DNA of 64,000 bases, taken from positions 992,001 through 1,056,000 of the forward strand of contig JAHQRK010000010.1 of the NCBI GenBank assembly GCA_019828595.1. The letters are read 5' to 3'. Source of the stretch: Aphanomyces cochlioides. Its lineage: Eukaryota; Oomycota; Saprolegniomycetes; Saprolegniales; Verrucalvaceae. Within the stretch, counting starts at the first letter, position 1. Each line of letters opens with the position of its first letter. Of this stretch, positions 11,548 to 23,655 are shown one piece after another. Position numbers and translations under genes: made by a program. The notes under the pieces were generated by a model. The model had not been told where the DNA came from, searched no databases, and saw nothing but the letters and a program-made list of their open reading frames with translations.

Positions 11548-13119
11548 CAGCGGTGCATCGCGTCGGTGGCGTACTTGAATGATATCGTTCTACACAATGC
11601 GAGCAAGGTGAGTTACGGTTTGATTGTGGATGATCGACTTGCCTTCTGCAAGTGGACAGATTCGGGCGATTCTTCAGGATCAAGCAAGCTCTACGTAGAG
11701 ATCATTGAGTGTTCGTTTTCCATCAAGCATAGGCATACCATAAAGAAGAAGTCGAGCGATTCACGCGGCAGTCCGTGGTGCTTGCTGTAGTGTCGAAAGA
11801 GCGATGAAAATCGCTGGGTCTTTTGCATCAAGCACGAATACATGTTGTTGGCCGGTACACGAATTATAGAGCGCTCGCTGCCCGTAAGAATGAGATCTTC
11901 TGAAGCCTACTCCAAACCATGATTCGACACTCTTCTATTGCGATTGCATGCAATACCTTGACAGTAAACTCGACGTTGTCGGCACGGACGTTTCTGTTCA
12001 TGGGGCAGATCGTGGAATGAGCCAGCATCGCTGTCGTAAACATTACAGCCAATCAAAATCGACATTCGAAATCACAATAATCACTTGAAGTTTGTATGCT
12101 ACAATAGTATTTTAAAATACCATTGCAGGATTCTTTTCTAAATGGTAGAAAACTGTCAAATTTAATTTTATCCAATCAAATCCTTTCAAAACATACACTG
12201 TCTCATCTTTTAATCGAATTTTGATTAAAAGAAAGAATAATGAATTTTGATTGGATAATATTAAGCCATCGACAACCAGAGATGTCGGAGCGACTGTCCC
12301 GATTCTTCAACACCGACATAATATGTCGGTGTTGAAGAATACTAGATTATATTATAATCTACCGGTAGTAAGTTAATGACACTGCGGTGAAATTGATTGC
12401 TTGTGGGCTTGATGCAACCAATTCTATCATACGGCTGTGTTGAGATGGCTCCGTCGAGCAGAGTCGACAGTTGCAACGTGCACCTGGGCTTTTTCAACCT
12501 TGCAGAATGCAGTTCTTTTTATAAATTACTGTATTTATGCAACTGTTTGTCATCCAGTTAAGGTCGTAAATTTGACCAACAGAGGTTGCCTGTACAATCA
12601 GCAAGAAATGCCTATGCTATCATTGAGAACCGTGAAGAGTTAACGCTTGCTGGGCGGTCTCGTTCTTCTTATTCCTTCTTCTTACTGCATTCGCCTTGCT
12701 CTGAAACACTTGAACACGTTTTTAACTAACGTTACACAATAGACGATTTTTCGCAATTACTGTAATTCATAATATATTCCCCAATTTAATTCATTGACAA
12801 AAGAAAATGCAAAAACGTATGAGTCGAGTCGTTATGCGTCAAATAAATGGCTTGAGCTGTCGTATGCTCTATTGTTTTTACACGGACTAGAGTTCCAGCG
12901 GTCTGATCGCTCAACTCTTGAGTGTGTTGTCGCAAACAAACGACATCGTGCAGTATACAAATCGTCCCGTACTTATTACACTATTTACACCTATATCACT
13001 CTATTTAGACTCGATATGACACTATTTAATGATTTCTTGAAAAACAACAGAAATTAAAATGTGTGTGTCTCTTCCTCGACGGCATTTCAGCAAACTCATT
13101 GCACGGCGCGGTCCTTCCT
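11548..13119. other. AT-rich intergenic region with inverted repeats
   Basis: About 1.6 kb without a supported gene. The stretch 12050-12360 is AT-rich and contains nested inverted repeats: TTATCCAATCAAA near 12169 is inverted near 12245, TCTTTTAATC is inverted around 12206-12232, and a perfect 19-bp hairpin sits at 12302-12340. It may hold a small MITE-like element. The last part precedes the acyltransferase gene and presumably includes its promoter. Confidence 0.45.
12302..12340. repeat. Perfect 19-bp hairpin with 1-nt spacer
   Basis: ATTCTTCAACACCGACATA at 12302-12320 is followed after one base by its exact reverse complement at 12322-12340. Such a perfect arm length is not expected by chance. 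It could be a cruciform, a terminator-like RNA hairpin, or the core of a MITE. Confidence 0.8.
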
Positions 13120-14371
13120 ATGTGCAAGCACCAGCCGCCAGCCATGTCCAGCGATTGCCAGGCCAAAGTAGACACGAAGAAGGTGGAGAAGGCTGTATAT
13201 CCACGTTCAGAGTACGAAGAACCAGCGACGGCGACGAGCAAGGCCATCGGCGTCCTCTACATCCTCTCGTTGTTCATTGCAGCGTTGGCCATGAGCTACT
13301 TCGTGCTTGTGCCAACAGCGCTTGTCATTGCGCTCTGGAGCCCAGTGCAAGCGCAGAAGGTTTACCGCATTCTTTTGGGCCTTTTTTGTGCCTATGCGTC
13401 GGGCGTCTTCGAGTATTTGAATGGCATGGATGTCGTTGTAACAGGCGAAGCGGGTGAGACTTTTCAGTTCAACGAGTCGGATCGCGTCTTGCTCATTTCG
13501 AACCACCGTACCGAGATCGATTGGATGCTGCACTGGTTTGTTGCGACTTTTTATGTGGCCTTTGATGGATGGGGTGTAGGAATTTTGCTGCCAAGATCCA
13601 ATGCCACGACCGCATTATGACCATGATGAAGGCCGTCTTGAAACAAGTGCCAGTCTTCGGGTACGATCGCTCTTGCCTCCAGTTTCCTCATTTTGTTCAT
13701 CTTGTAGAGGCGTGCTGCGCATCCTGGGTTTTCCATTTGTCGAGCGCAATTGGACGGAAGACGAAGCAACATTAGGAAAACTCGTCGCTTCGTACCATGA
13801 TCGACCCTATGGCGCTTGGCTAGCCATGTTTCCAGAGGGCACGGCGCTTTTCGACAAGACGCTTGCTAGCAGTCAAGCCTTTGAAGCTGCGAACGATCGC
13901 ACAATCTGCCAATTTGTCTTGGAACCACGTCTGAAAGGTTTTGAGCTCTGTGTCGCCAAATTTCAGCCCGATTACATTTTGGATGTCACGATGGCCTTCC
14001 CAGAACTCCGAGACGGCGTTCGGCCGTCTCCACTTCGACTCCTACGCGGCCAGTTCCCCAAGGCCGTTCATTTTTATGCCCGTCGTTTCACCCGTGATGA
14101 CATTATGGCAGCAGAGTCTCCAGCTCAATGGCTTCAAGATCGATTTGCCGACAAAGAGGAATTGCTGTCATCTTTTTATTCCGCCGAAAAAGGCACGTTT
14201 GCCGAAAAACAAGTCGTCGCACTCCCTGATGCCAAGTGGACGTTTTACAAGTCGTTGGCGGTCGTCGTGGCATTCACAGCGTTCTTTTCGTACGTCCTCT
14301 GGTCATGGCAATACTCGTGGATGTATCTTGCGATCGTCCTTGGAACTCTCGTAGCAACTAGTCGCGCTTAG
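13120..14371 (+). CDS. 1-acyl-sn-glycerol-3-phosphate acyltransferase (LPAT/AGPAT family)
   Basis: Membrane enzyme that acylates lysophosphatidic acid to phosphatidic acid in glycerolipid synthesis. Exon 1 carries two hydrophobic segments and the catalytic NHxxxxD motif (ISNHRTEIDWMLHW). Exon 2 (about 13594-13660) encodes CHDRIMTMMKAVLKQVPVFG. An intron beginning GTACGATC and ending CTTGTAG near 13708 leads to exon 3, which carries the second catalytic motif FPEGT (AMFPEGTALFDKTL) and ends with hydrophobic helices at the C-terminus. The layout matches the AGPAT3/4/5 and plant LPAT2 type. The start is ATG 13120 or, with a better context, ATG 13144. The first intron is probably the 41 nt that begin GTGGCCTTTG; this boundary is less certain. 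Confidence 0.83.
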
Positions 14372-15310
14372 GTTAATCTTGTAAAATAATTCAAGTCAAT
14401 CCTCACCTCCAAGGTCTCCAAGGCGCCGTCATCCACGCAACGAGGGCTACATTCAGCGCTGGAAGGTCTCGAGTCTGTAATTTGCCCTTGCTTCGTCTGT
14501 AGTCGACACATGCAGCCAGAAACAGTAGCTGGGAACTTGTCGAGTGGACTAAACGACAGTGGCGTATAACGTAAAGAGGAATGGTTTTTGTCATACCAAT
14601 ACACGTATGACTTCGAAACTTGAATGAAGAAGCACAGGGACAAGTGAGATGTACTGTAGTATGCTTTGAACATCTTCGTTTTGGCAATGTCTCTCCCCTC
14701 CAGAGTGCTCATATCGTGAGCCTTCAAAATAACCATGACTGCTTGCAATCCCAGTCTCCAGTGGTGAGCTAGCAACTGTAGCTCCAACTTCTACGAAAAC
14801 AGCCATCGACTGTAAGATCACCCGCCAAGATCTTCACATCTTTTCTTCCTCGAGGCAAAGACTCCAAGTAGTCAATAGTCAATGGCCGATCTCTACTCTC
14901 GATTTCAAAGATGACTACGTCCAAGCACCCTGGGTATGGATTGAAACTGCCGCACTTGCATTACGTTCACAGCTCTTTCCAGTGGAAACTTTTCACGTCC
15001 AAGGCGTCATTGAACGCTAGTTGGATAGATATCACCCCAGGAATCCTCTAGCTTGTAGTACTCATGTATTGATGCATCTTCTAGCAGCCATCCACTCACT
15101 GCAACCGACGACAGGCGCGACGTACTGTAGGTAGAAAAAGTGCCGCATACAAGATCCAACTTCAAATTCATTGACACAAGTTATCCGGATGATTTCATTC
15201 CTATGAAATAAAGTATACTACATAAAAAAGACAAATGACGTATCCGGATATCGCCTTTCAAATCAGCCTCTTGTGTGAAGTTGCTCACAGTCATTCAAGA
15301 AATTGCGCTC
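14372..15310. other. Intergenic region, no supported gene
   Basis: About 0.9 kb between the acyltransferase and the channel gene. A minus-strand open frame at 14787-14368 has no recognisable domain and poor codon texture. No exon encoding the missing N-terminal half of the channel could be found here. Confidence 0.4.
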
Positions 15311-18300
15311 ATGGCATCAAACGAGTCGACGGGACTGACGAGCAACGTGGATCGCAAGGAATATACGCCGCTCCTGGAAACGACGTCAACGTCCGTGGCT
15401 GGGGCAGTGGATTCTCGCCCTTTGGTGCAAGTAATCGGGTCGTTGCGCGCAAGTTTGGACGTTGAAAGCTCCAACAAAGACTTGGATTCGATCGACAGTC
15501 TTACCCATCTCTTGACGATTGTTCGCGTGTTGCGAGAAACGCGCGAGGAATTGGAGCGACTGGACGCCAAGAAGCGAGAGGACAAGTGGAGCGTCTCGTT
15601 TGACGCTGAAGCTCATGCGAAATTGCACCTCTTTGCTGAAAAGGAGTATGAAGATCTCGTCAAAAACGCCATCAAGTGCGATATTGCCGAAATCTTGGTC
15701 CGCATGATTAGCCACAATATCCACGATGAAGCTTCCCACGATCTACTCAATGAACTTACCAGTGGTGGCTTCATTTTCGTTCAAAATGCACTCTACTATG
15801 CCTCCGCTGACCATTTGGACGCGTTTTTGAACTACTTGTCGGATCACTTGCAACGAGACCCCGCCAACACGCTTGACATCTTGCAGCAATTGTGTGTCTA
15901 CCACCACAGCCTATGGCAAGCTGTCATGCGTGCCCCCATTCGCGATGGACCATCGTTCATTGAAGTGATTCTGAGTCGTATTGAAGCTTTCTCCCTCAAC
16001 TCTGTGAGCAAGGAAGATGGTGCCACCCTTATTGCCTACATGGACTTCCTCAGTGAAACCTGCCAAGGCCCTTGCTTGGACAACCAAGGTCTCATTAGTG
16101 GAGCTTCGCAAGCTCTATCGAGCGTCCGTGATATCCTGATGGATAGCATTCAATTGGAGCCTACCGGGGACGACCAAGTCTACATCAACATTCAGCGCAG
16201 TGCGGCGGAAGTGATCTTGACACTCATGGAAGGCCGTGAAGACGATGTTGTGCATGAGCGTTTGATGGTTTTCTTCCCCGTTGGGGCGGTCATGGACCGT
16301 TTGCAAGCACACTACCGCACTATTCAAGATAGATTGTACTCTCCAAGCCACCGCTCGTTTATGGAGCACACGGTCAACTTGACAAAGAGTTTGATCCATT
16401 CGGAATCAAAAGACGAAGCCCAGCGCCGCATGCGTGAGTTCCGCGCGTCAATCAACTTGCTCCGTATTGCCACGCATTTGCTCAATGACAAGCACGCAAA
16501 TGACGCTACACCACCTGGCCCTGAATTTACCATTTTCCGTAGCCAGTGGCAAGAAATGGTGACCAACTCCAAAGTCCACGACGCCCTTGTGTTTTTCCAA
16601 GAACAGCTCATCTCGGTGGAAATTGCCCGCGGTGCTAGGACGTTCACGGCGTATTTCTTGCGACCTCACATGGCGGAATACTTCAACGACTCGCTCAAGA
16701 CGAAATTGATTGATGAAATGGATATTGGTAGTGAAGAAGCGTTGGATGTCCTCGCATCTGAAAGGGCCAAGTACGACGCCCCCCCTTGCTATATGAATCG
16801 AATTGCTCATGCGTCTTGTAGGGATGTCGAAGAAGAGCTGACGGTGATTCAGCATTTGAACAAAAGTCCATTCTACTCGCTCATGAACAACTGGAACGTT
16901 TGGCTGCGCAAGAACATGCTCCGCTTGTGTTTCTACATCAATTTCGTCATGTTGCTATGTGTCCGTGTTGACAACAGCACGATGGTCGACATTAAGAGCG
17001 CCAATATGCACTCGGTGCGTCATGATCTCACCAATCCAAAGCTCAATTGGCATCCTTGTAGGGCTTGTGGGTTGTCGGTGTGCTTGGCTTTGTTCTCCTT
17101 GGCTTTTGCTCGTTGCTGTGGTTCTACTTCCTCTTGACGACTTTGTGCTTCAACTATTGCAAGCAGCAAGCGTCGACTTCCAAGCTGTCGTTCACGACGT
17201 CGTCGGAATATTGGTCAGATACGTTCCAAGCGTTCGCCCCCTTTGGCGTTTACTTGGGTATGTCATCCTCAGTTGATCATTTACCAAGTGGACTCTTGTA
17301 GAATTCTTCATCGCAGTCTTTGCCGTCGTGTACTACATGGAAATGTTTTCGACGACAGCTGCGGCTATCTTTGGCTTTGCGGTCTTATATCTCTTGGGAT
17401 TGTTCTTGTCTGGCATTCGTGTTTCAAGTGGTCTCTACCGCTTCACAGTCAACTCTGACGTTGGAGCCCGAACCAACTTTGTGCTCAACATGTTGAGCTT
17501 CTGGTTCAACGTGATTTACGACACGATAGTTGCTACTGACGTGTTGATCTTCGGATTTTACACTCTGTGCGCAATCTGTGGTCTTGGTTTGTCCATCCCA
17601 TCCGTGACGGAATACTTTGAATCGGGTCCATGGGGCCTCATGTTCTTTGGCTTTCCCCTCGTCGACATCTTGGCAACCAACGAAGAACTCCGCTTTGTAG
17701 CCACGGCAATGAAAACCAACCTTGGTAAATTGGGCGTCACGGCCATCTTTGGGGCGATCATGATCTATATCTTTTCCCTCATGGGTTTCTTCTTACTCCA
17801 AAGCGAGCTCACGAGTGACTCGGTCAACCATTGCGGCACGCTCTTGCAGTGCTACTCGACGTATATTCGCTATGGTCTGCTCTCGGGCGGTGGTATTGGC
17901 GACTACATCTCGTCGACGCTCAACAACGAATTGCCCCTGGACCAACCTGACCGCTACTTTGAGCGTCTTGTATACGACATGGCCTTCTTCGTTGTCGTCA
18001 TTACTCTCTTCCTCAACATGATCCAAGGTATTATCATCGATGCCTTCACGACGGTCCGCGAACAAGCCGAGACAAAGGCGGCACTCATCCGTGAACGCTG
18101 TTTGGTTTGCAATCGGGCTCGCAATGCGATTGAGCTTGAAGGTGTCGAGTTGGGCTTGCTCAACAATTTCAGCCGCCACACTCAAGTTGAGCACAACTTG
18201 TTCCACTACTTTTTCTACATCCAACACGTGACGTCGAAAGAAGCCAAGGAACTCAATGGCATCGAAAGCTACGTCGTGGAGAAGCTCAAGACCAAGGACA

Positions 18301-18323
18301 TGTCATGGATTCCTCGTGTGTAA
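15311..18323 (+). CDS. Short IP3-receptor/ryanodine-receptor-like calcium channel
   Basis: Intracellular calcium-release channel relative, about 950 residues. The first part contains a RIH-associated domain (MDFLSETCQGPCLDNQG, compare the TEYCQGPC signature of IP3 receptors). The C-terminal part has several membrane helices and the selectivity filter GGGIGDY near 17895, the hallmark of IP3R/RyR pores, then a Cys/His segment (RCLVCNR, about 18100) resembling the C-terminal zinc site. Introns: 16771-16821 (51 nt, in frame, GTACGA to CTTGTAG), one ending at about 17058, and one ending at about 17300; joins give continuous helices (GVYLEFFIAVFAVVYYMEM). The start is ATG 15311. The MIR and IP3-binding core of the 2700-residue animal proteins are absent, so it is either a natural short form or 5'-truncated. 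Confidence 0.8.
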
Positions 18324-18446
18324 AAAAGATCTAATCGATGTATGCGTCTTCTTGCCGTCGATGTATTGCATGCAGCATCACTGGAAATTGCTGCACAGTG
18401 TGGATTAAGTAGATTAGAATCAAGAAAGATGGACAACAAACAACGC

Positions 18447-19358
18447 TTAGGCTTTGAGCAGAGGCGCTTCTTCGTTTTCGACTGCAGTATCGGCAGCTTC
18501 AGGGTACAAAACGTAGTGCTGGACAATGAAGATAATGTCGAAGAAGACGCTCGTGAAACCGAGCCCAAACTTGACAGGATCTCCCGTGATGGCCGACCAA
18601 TCGTTCGTGACAGCACTCGTCATGATGATCTGCGCCATCGAGAGCATACCACCGGTGAAGTCAAGCAGGACATTCCAAATGGTCCAGCCCGCAGTCGACT
18701 TGCGCTCATAGTTGAGAATGACTTGTGGAATGTACTTGACCAACGACACGCCAAGCTTGACATAGCTCAAGAGGTACAAAAAGTTGAGCGCTGACAACAC
18801 TTCCGAGTTGACAATGTAGCCAAGGAGGAAAAACACAGCGCTGACGATGAGAGAGCCACCGACAATGGTCTTGCACGTTGTCGACACGACTTGGCCACCT
18901 CGCGTGTAAATCGTCGTTTGGTAATACGTCAAAATGGTAACAAAGACAGCATGGAGCGCAAAGAAGACATCATTGACTTGCACTGCGTTGCGGTTGCCGT
19001 CGTGGAACTTGGCATACTCGCGTTGAACGGTATCGTTCCAGAAGAACGCGCAATTAAAGATCGCATAGCACAGAAAGCCCAAAATGTTGTAGACCAGAAA
19101 GTCAAGCGACAAGCCGACAACGCTTTGTCGTCGCCAGTTGAGGAACACTTGTGGCCAAAAGCTCACGCTCCAGCATGCAAAGTAAATCCATCCAATGATG
19201 GACGAAATGCGATTGTATGGGTCAGGAATATTATCGGTCGAATCGGTCCCGAAACCCAAACCAAAGCCCGTGACGGTGATGACACCAAGGCCGACAGCAA
19301 GGCCATTGGTTTCAATCCAGTCGACAGTCTTTACGAGCGCTTGATTGACGTCCGCCAT
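18447..19358 (-). CDS. Cystinosin, lysosomal cystine/H+ symporter (PQ-loop)
   Basis: Exports cystine from the lysosome/vacuole. The single exon codes for a seven-helix protein with two PQ-loop repeats: the first at FACWSVSFWPQVFLNWRRQS, the second at LVKYIPQVILNYERKSTAGW. The spacing and the segment VVGLSLDFLVYNILGF fit cystinosin rather than the SWEET or KDEL-receptor relatives. The C-terminus ends in ENEEAPLLKA, whose acidic-LL pattern resembles a lysosomal sorting signal. ATG 19358 (MADVNQALVK) was chosen; the frame stays open upstream to ATG 19583, which would add 75 residues without a signal-peptide character. Confidence 0.88.
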   Translation of the reverse strand: MADVNQALVKTVDWIETNGLAVGLGVITVTGFGLGFGTDSTDNIPDPYNRISSIIGWIYFACWSVSFWPQVFLNWRRQSVVGLSLDFLVYNILGFLCYAIFNCAFFWNDTVQREYAKFHDGNRNAVQVNDVFFALHAVFVTILTYYQTTIYTRGGQVVSTTCKTIVGGSLIVSAVFFLLGYIVNSEVLSALNFLYLLSYVKLGVSLVKYIPQVILNYERKSTAGWTIWNVLLDFTGGMLSMAQIIMTSAVTNDWSAITGDPVKFGLGFTSVFFDIIFIVQHYVLYPEAADTAVENEEAPLLKA

Positions 19359-19583
19359 GAGGCTTTCACTTGGGTCGAAGTCGGTGGATTTCGAATTGAA
19401 CAACCTTGGAGTGAACCTCCTTCGAAGATCAACTCGGTCGGCCAATGGCATGGCAGACTTTGTACTGGTCACGTCGAAGCGACCAGATGATCCATGGCTC
19501 TCCACACTCGAATACAAACAAGTCGATGGAGAGCTCAGACCATGGAGAGTTGAAGCCTCGGAAAGTCCAACGGGTGGTCGCAT

Positions 19584-21619
19584 TTGGAATCAAAATGGCT
19601 GCATGACCACGGAAGGAAGGCGGGAATGCACTCGTCTGCGAGAGTACGTCGTTCATTTTGATCTTTAGATGGGAGAAGCCGATGAACCCTGGTCGATTCT
19701 TATCTCAACATTCGTTAGGCTAATATGGAGCTGGCGGGACACGCTGGGATTTGTTCATGTGAGACGGATATCGGTGGTAATCCAAGAGTGTATCTACAGT
19801 ATTGATCCAAGATGTTTGTTGTTCCGAGTTGAGCTCACGACGTACTGCTGGCGAGATAGAAGAGGTGTCGAGCTATGAAGGGCTAGAGAGTGTTTGGACA
19901 TGGACGGAACTCTAAAGGGAGGACGAGCGTGGAGTTTGTTCGTACGATAGTTCATCAGGATGAACGTTTCTATACTGACTATGGGATCGACATGATTGGT
20001 GAAAAATCGAACGACGTGCATGATGTGTTGAGAATTGTCTCGGGGATCTCGCTTGGACCTTCAGCGATACTGTACTACCGGTAGTACTTCAAAAGATTGC
20101 TTCAAAGCATGACTCAACGAGAAAGAATACCGAAGCCCAAGGCGTGGTTTTGACACTTTCTTCTTTAAATACCATGCGCCTTGATCGGAATCTCATATTG
20201 TGGATTCCTCCAATATACTTGTATCAGGAAGTTCTCAAGAACACATCAATCACAACGATGATGAATGAATGAGCTCACAGTAGATTGCAATCATAACGCT
20301 TCCAACAATGCCTGTCAACAAGGAATAGATAAGCTGGCCGCAAAAAGGCAGTATCAGTGCTGTCCGCTTTGACAGAATATTGAAAAAGCTAGAAAGTCAA
20401 ATCATCACTCCAGACTGACAGTGGGGGGGACAGCATCGAGGACCGAAATTTGTCAAAAATGTCTTCTGTGACATGTACTTTCAGGCACTTTTCGTCACAC
20501 TTCCGGACCTTGCTGTGCACATTCTTCTTTCAAAGTCAATAACGTTTGAGAACTTGGCTCTTAAAGATCAGAATGAGACTCAAAATGCATTGTCGTTTTT
20601 AATAACCTCGTACGATGCCATCCCAGTCCAGACGACCTGCCACTGCGATCCACTCCATCGTCTCTCTCTCTCTCTCTCCATGACGTGGCAACCTCCGTGA
20701 ACCTCCGACATGACTGTCCGATATCCTGTTGCGCCTCATACTGCATGTTGACCTTATCCACAACATTCGGAATCAGAATGCCCATTTGTCCAGGTGATGT
20801 TGAACTAGGCAAACCACCAGATAAACCAACTTACATGAGTGTACTCCCTTTGAGCTCAGTAGAAATTGGTCAACTTTGCAGACGACGGCTACAACTTTGC
20901 CGATAACAAGCTCTATGGAAATGGTTGCGCAAATTGGCTTTGCATTTTAGTAAACATGTTGCATCCTGGTGTGGAGTAGAATATCCGTTTTTTACAGTTA
21001 GTAAACCATGACTTTTAGATGACTTTTAGTAAACTTTGACTGTATTGCAACAAGTATCGAAGTTTATCACTTCATTCAACCTAAAAGATGGTTGGCAGAT
21101 TGGCCATGCCAAGTGACTCGATTGACGTTCATACTATCACGTTATTCGCGTGCCCTGTGCCATGTTGGTTTATTATGCGTCCGCTGGATTTTCTTCCTGT
21201 TTCGGCTTGGTAAGAGAAGATAGCGAAAGAAAATAATGGCCAGTGACCTGGATCTATCAATAGGAATCATTCTACGTCAGATTTGGCGCGCTGGGGTCGC
21301 AGTATCGCTCGCTGGATATTTCATCGAAATGAGCTATATTAAGATTTTTACTTGGGCGAACTCGTCCTGCAGCCTGACGGAATCTGTAGTTCTCTCGGTG
21401 GCATCCAGGTCAAAAGCCGCAGCGTCTTGGTATTCTCCAACACAGCAAAGACTGCAGGATCTCCTTCCTGCTGAGCGCACTTGATGCAAACTCGTGGAAT
21501 GATCGACTGCGTATTGGAGACCACGCATAGCCGAGTGTTTTGTGTTATGCTTGTGCGAAACATTGAAGCATTTCCACGAAGACAAGTTGATTGGAATTAG
21601 TCCTAGCTCATGTCGAGTC
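19584..21619. other. Intergenic region, no supported gene
   Basis: About 2 kb. It includes a 16-bp perfect palindrome GTACTACCGGTAGTAC near 20070 and a CT microsatellite near 20660-20680. Scattered short open frames lack recognisable domains. Confidence 0.4.
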
Positions 21620-21916
21620 CTAGTCGCGGTTGCGAGCTTTGAACTCTTGGTAATTGGCTTCGCGGGTGATCGGATTAGACTGCATCGTTGCCACTGAGAT
21701 GCGGTGGGAGCGAAATGAATCAAAATCTTCATTGGAGCGATCATAAAACTTTGTGCGTTTCTCCTTGCTGATCATCACGTCGGGGCTCGTCGTCAAGAAG
21801 CGCACCCCGGCGAACGTGCCAACGAATCCAGCGAGGGCAATGATGCCGATGATCGGATATGTCGCTGGGTCAGAGAACCAAGTCTTGGCTGCAGAGCGTG
21901 CTTGGCGAGCTGCCAT
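21620..21916 (-). CDS. B12D / MLRQ (NDUFA4)-like small membrane protein
   Basis: A 98-residue protein from ATG 21916. It shares with the gene at 23356-23655 the order KTWFSDPATYPIIGI, a single membrane helix, a TSPDVxxSKEKR motif, and an end of the type NPITREAxYQxFKARN, at about 60 percent identity by eye. The B12D/MLRQ family is mitochondrial and linked to respiratory complex assembly or function. No intron is needed. Its position next to a near paralogue shows a local duplication. Confidence 0.75.
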   Translation of the reverse strand: MAARQARSAAKTWFSDPATYPIIGIIALAGFVGTFAGVRFLTTSPDVMISKEKRTKFYDRSNEDFDSFRSHRISVATMQSNPITREANYQEFKARNRD

Positions 21917-23355
21917 TTTGGAATTTGAAGAAAATGTTAAAATGATCGCAGTGGCTTGTTTTTTTCGTATTGTCGTGCAAACAAGGAGAGCTATATCATC
22001 TGGATGACTCTTAGGCATTATCATCTAGCTACTGTGATGTTCTTCAAAGAGTTCCACTGCTCACGTTGATTCACGTTGTCGATTAGCCTTAAGGCTGAAG
22101 GGAATTGATGTGGCATTTCTTTGATGGCGTTGTCGGGGGATGGAGATGTCTAGGTTTCCAGTGGGGGCTTTGCTGAGGAAAGCTCACAACGAGAAGGGAA
22201 ACCGTCCCCTCCACACAAAATCCGATCCTCAACAAGCGACGTATGGCTCAACCAAAGAGAAACCTTTGTTAGGCATGCAGAAGCCACATCAATGAACATA
22301 CAAGTATTCATATCTCTCTCTTGACGTCAACCATAGCCTAACGTCGTGATAATGCCGAAGATTCGTTGAAATCTGGGTGGGCACATGTGGATACATTCAA
22401 CCTCGAGCTGATTCTCAAAGTATTCTCACTGTTGTTTCTACGGACAATGGCGCGAGGGCTTGCAATGTATCTTCGCTGCGCTAGGATGCCTTCTCGTGCT
22501 CGTCATGTTCGAGTACTTGGATGAGAAACAATGTCGAAGTTGTTGTGATTCCTCAATCAAAAACGGAGCAAAAATATCCTCGCAGAAATCTTCTGTGTCG
22601 GTTCTGTTGGGGGTTTCAAGACCCATCTGCCTACTACTAACCTTACGTTACTGCATCGGGAATCAGATTGTCGTTGACGCTTGTCATCAGGTTGGTTTGC
22701 TCAATGGCCACAATGATGATTACTAAAGTTTACTACCCGAACGCTGTGCATCGCATCAACCTTCCACATCCTCTAAGGAACATCACATGAGTTGTGGATC
22801 TCACTGCATAACGAATTTCAAAGGCATTTCCCCGTTGCTAAAATCTGTCCATGGTTGACAATTATGCATTTTCATCTTCACCGACTTCAAGATGGCTTTT
22901 CGTTCCACTTTTTCCGTTGTTTCAAGCCACCAAGCTACACAGGCCACGACCGTCGCCGTTGACTTGGATGGTCTCCGACGACATTGGTGCAGGTGCAACC
23001 TCCTTGATCGTCGCATATGAGATGACTGCAACGAATTCCGCACTAATTGCAGTTTGGCTTTGTCAAATCAACCATACCCACTCTATCTTCTTCCCAAATA
23101 CCAAGTATTTCCGCGATTGCAACAATGAAGCTGGACTTGTCGGCACTGGATACCTCTTCCGCGATTTCCACGATGCACACTGAAGCTCATTTGTGCCTTG
23201 GTTGACAAGACAAGGCCATGGACAGTCAGCTAACGAAATACGAGACTGACTTGGTGTTTTTCGTGATCGACTCTACTTTTGTGGAAACGTTTCGCCCATG
23301 AATGTGTCCCTCAAAAAGGTAGTCGTAGTATTACATGAATACAAACTTGTATAAC
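21917..23355. other. Intergenic region between two B12D/MLRQ paralogues
   Basis: About 1.4 kb. On the minus strand, 23170-22900 contains two adjacent short frames with protein-like texture (EIAEEVSSADKSSFIVAIAE and, after a stop, AEFVAVISYATIKEVAPAPM) that may be a decayed gene; no domain was recognised. Confidence 0.35.
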
Positions 23356-23655
23356 TTAGAGGTTGCGAGCCTTGAACGCTTGGTATTCAGCTTCGCGTGT
23401 GATTGGGTTGGCCTTCAATGTGGCAGCCGAGATGCGGTGGGCGCGGAAAGCGCTGCCTTCGTCGGTCGAGCGGTGGTCCAACTTGCTGCGCTTTTCCTTG
23501 CTGAAAGCGACATCTGGGCTCGACGTCAAGTAGCGAACACCTTCAAAAGTGGCCATGCTGCCGGCAAACGCCATGATACCAATGATGGGGTACGTGGCTG
23601 GGTCCGAGAACCAAGTCTTGACGAGCGAGCGGGCAGCGCGAGCAGAGGAGGCCAT
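23356..23655 (-). CDS. B12D / MLRQ (NDUFA4)-like small membrane protein
   Basis: A 99-residue protein from ATG 23655 with one membrane helix (about residues 23-42) after SLVKTWFSDPATYPIIG and with the SSPDVAFSKEKR motif after it. It is the close paralogue of 21620-21916 and a more distant relative of 4085-4507. Codon use is strongly biased to C/G-ending codons, unlike the 21620 copy, which suggests this is the highly expressed family member. Confidence 0.8.
   Translation of the reverse strand: MASSARAARSLVKTWFSDPATYPIIGIMAFAGSMATFEGVRYLTSSPDVAFSKEKRSKLDHRSTDEGSAFRAHRISAATLKANPITREAEYQAFKARNL

Noticed and set aside
14368..14787. Minus-strand open frame of up to 139 residues
   Set aside because: No recognisable motif and no ATG-supported conserved start; likely chance.
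22900..23170. Two adjacent minus-strand protein-like frames
   Set aside because: Separated by a stop and without any recognised family; too weak to call a pseudogene.
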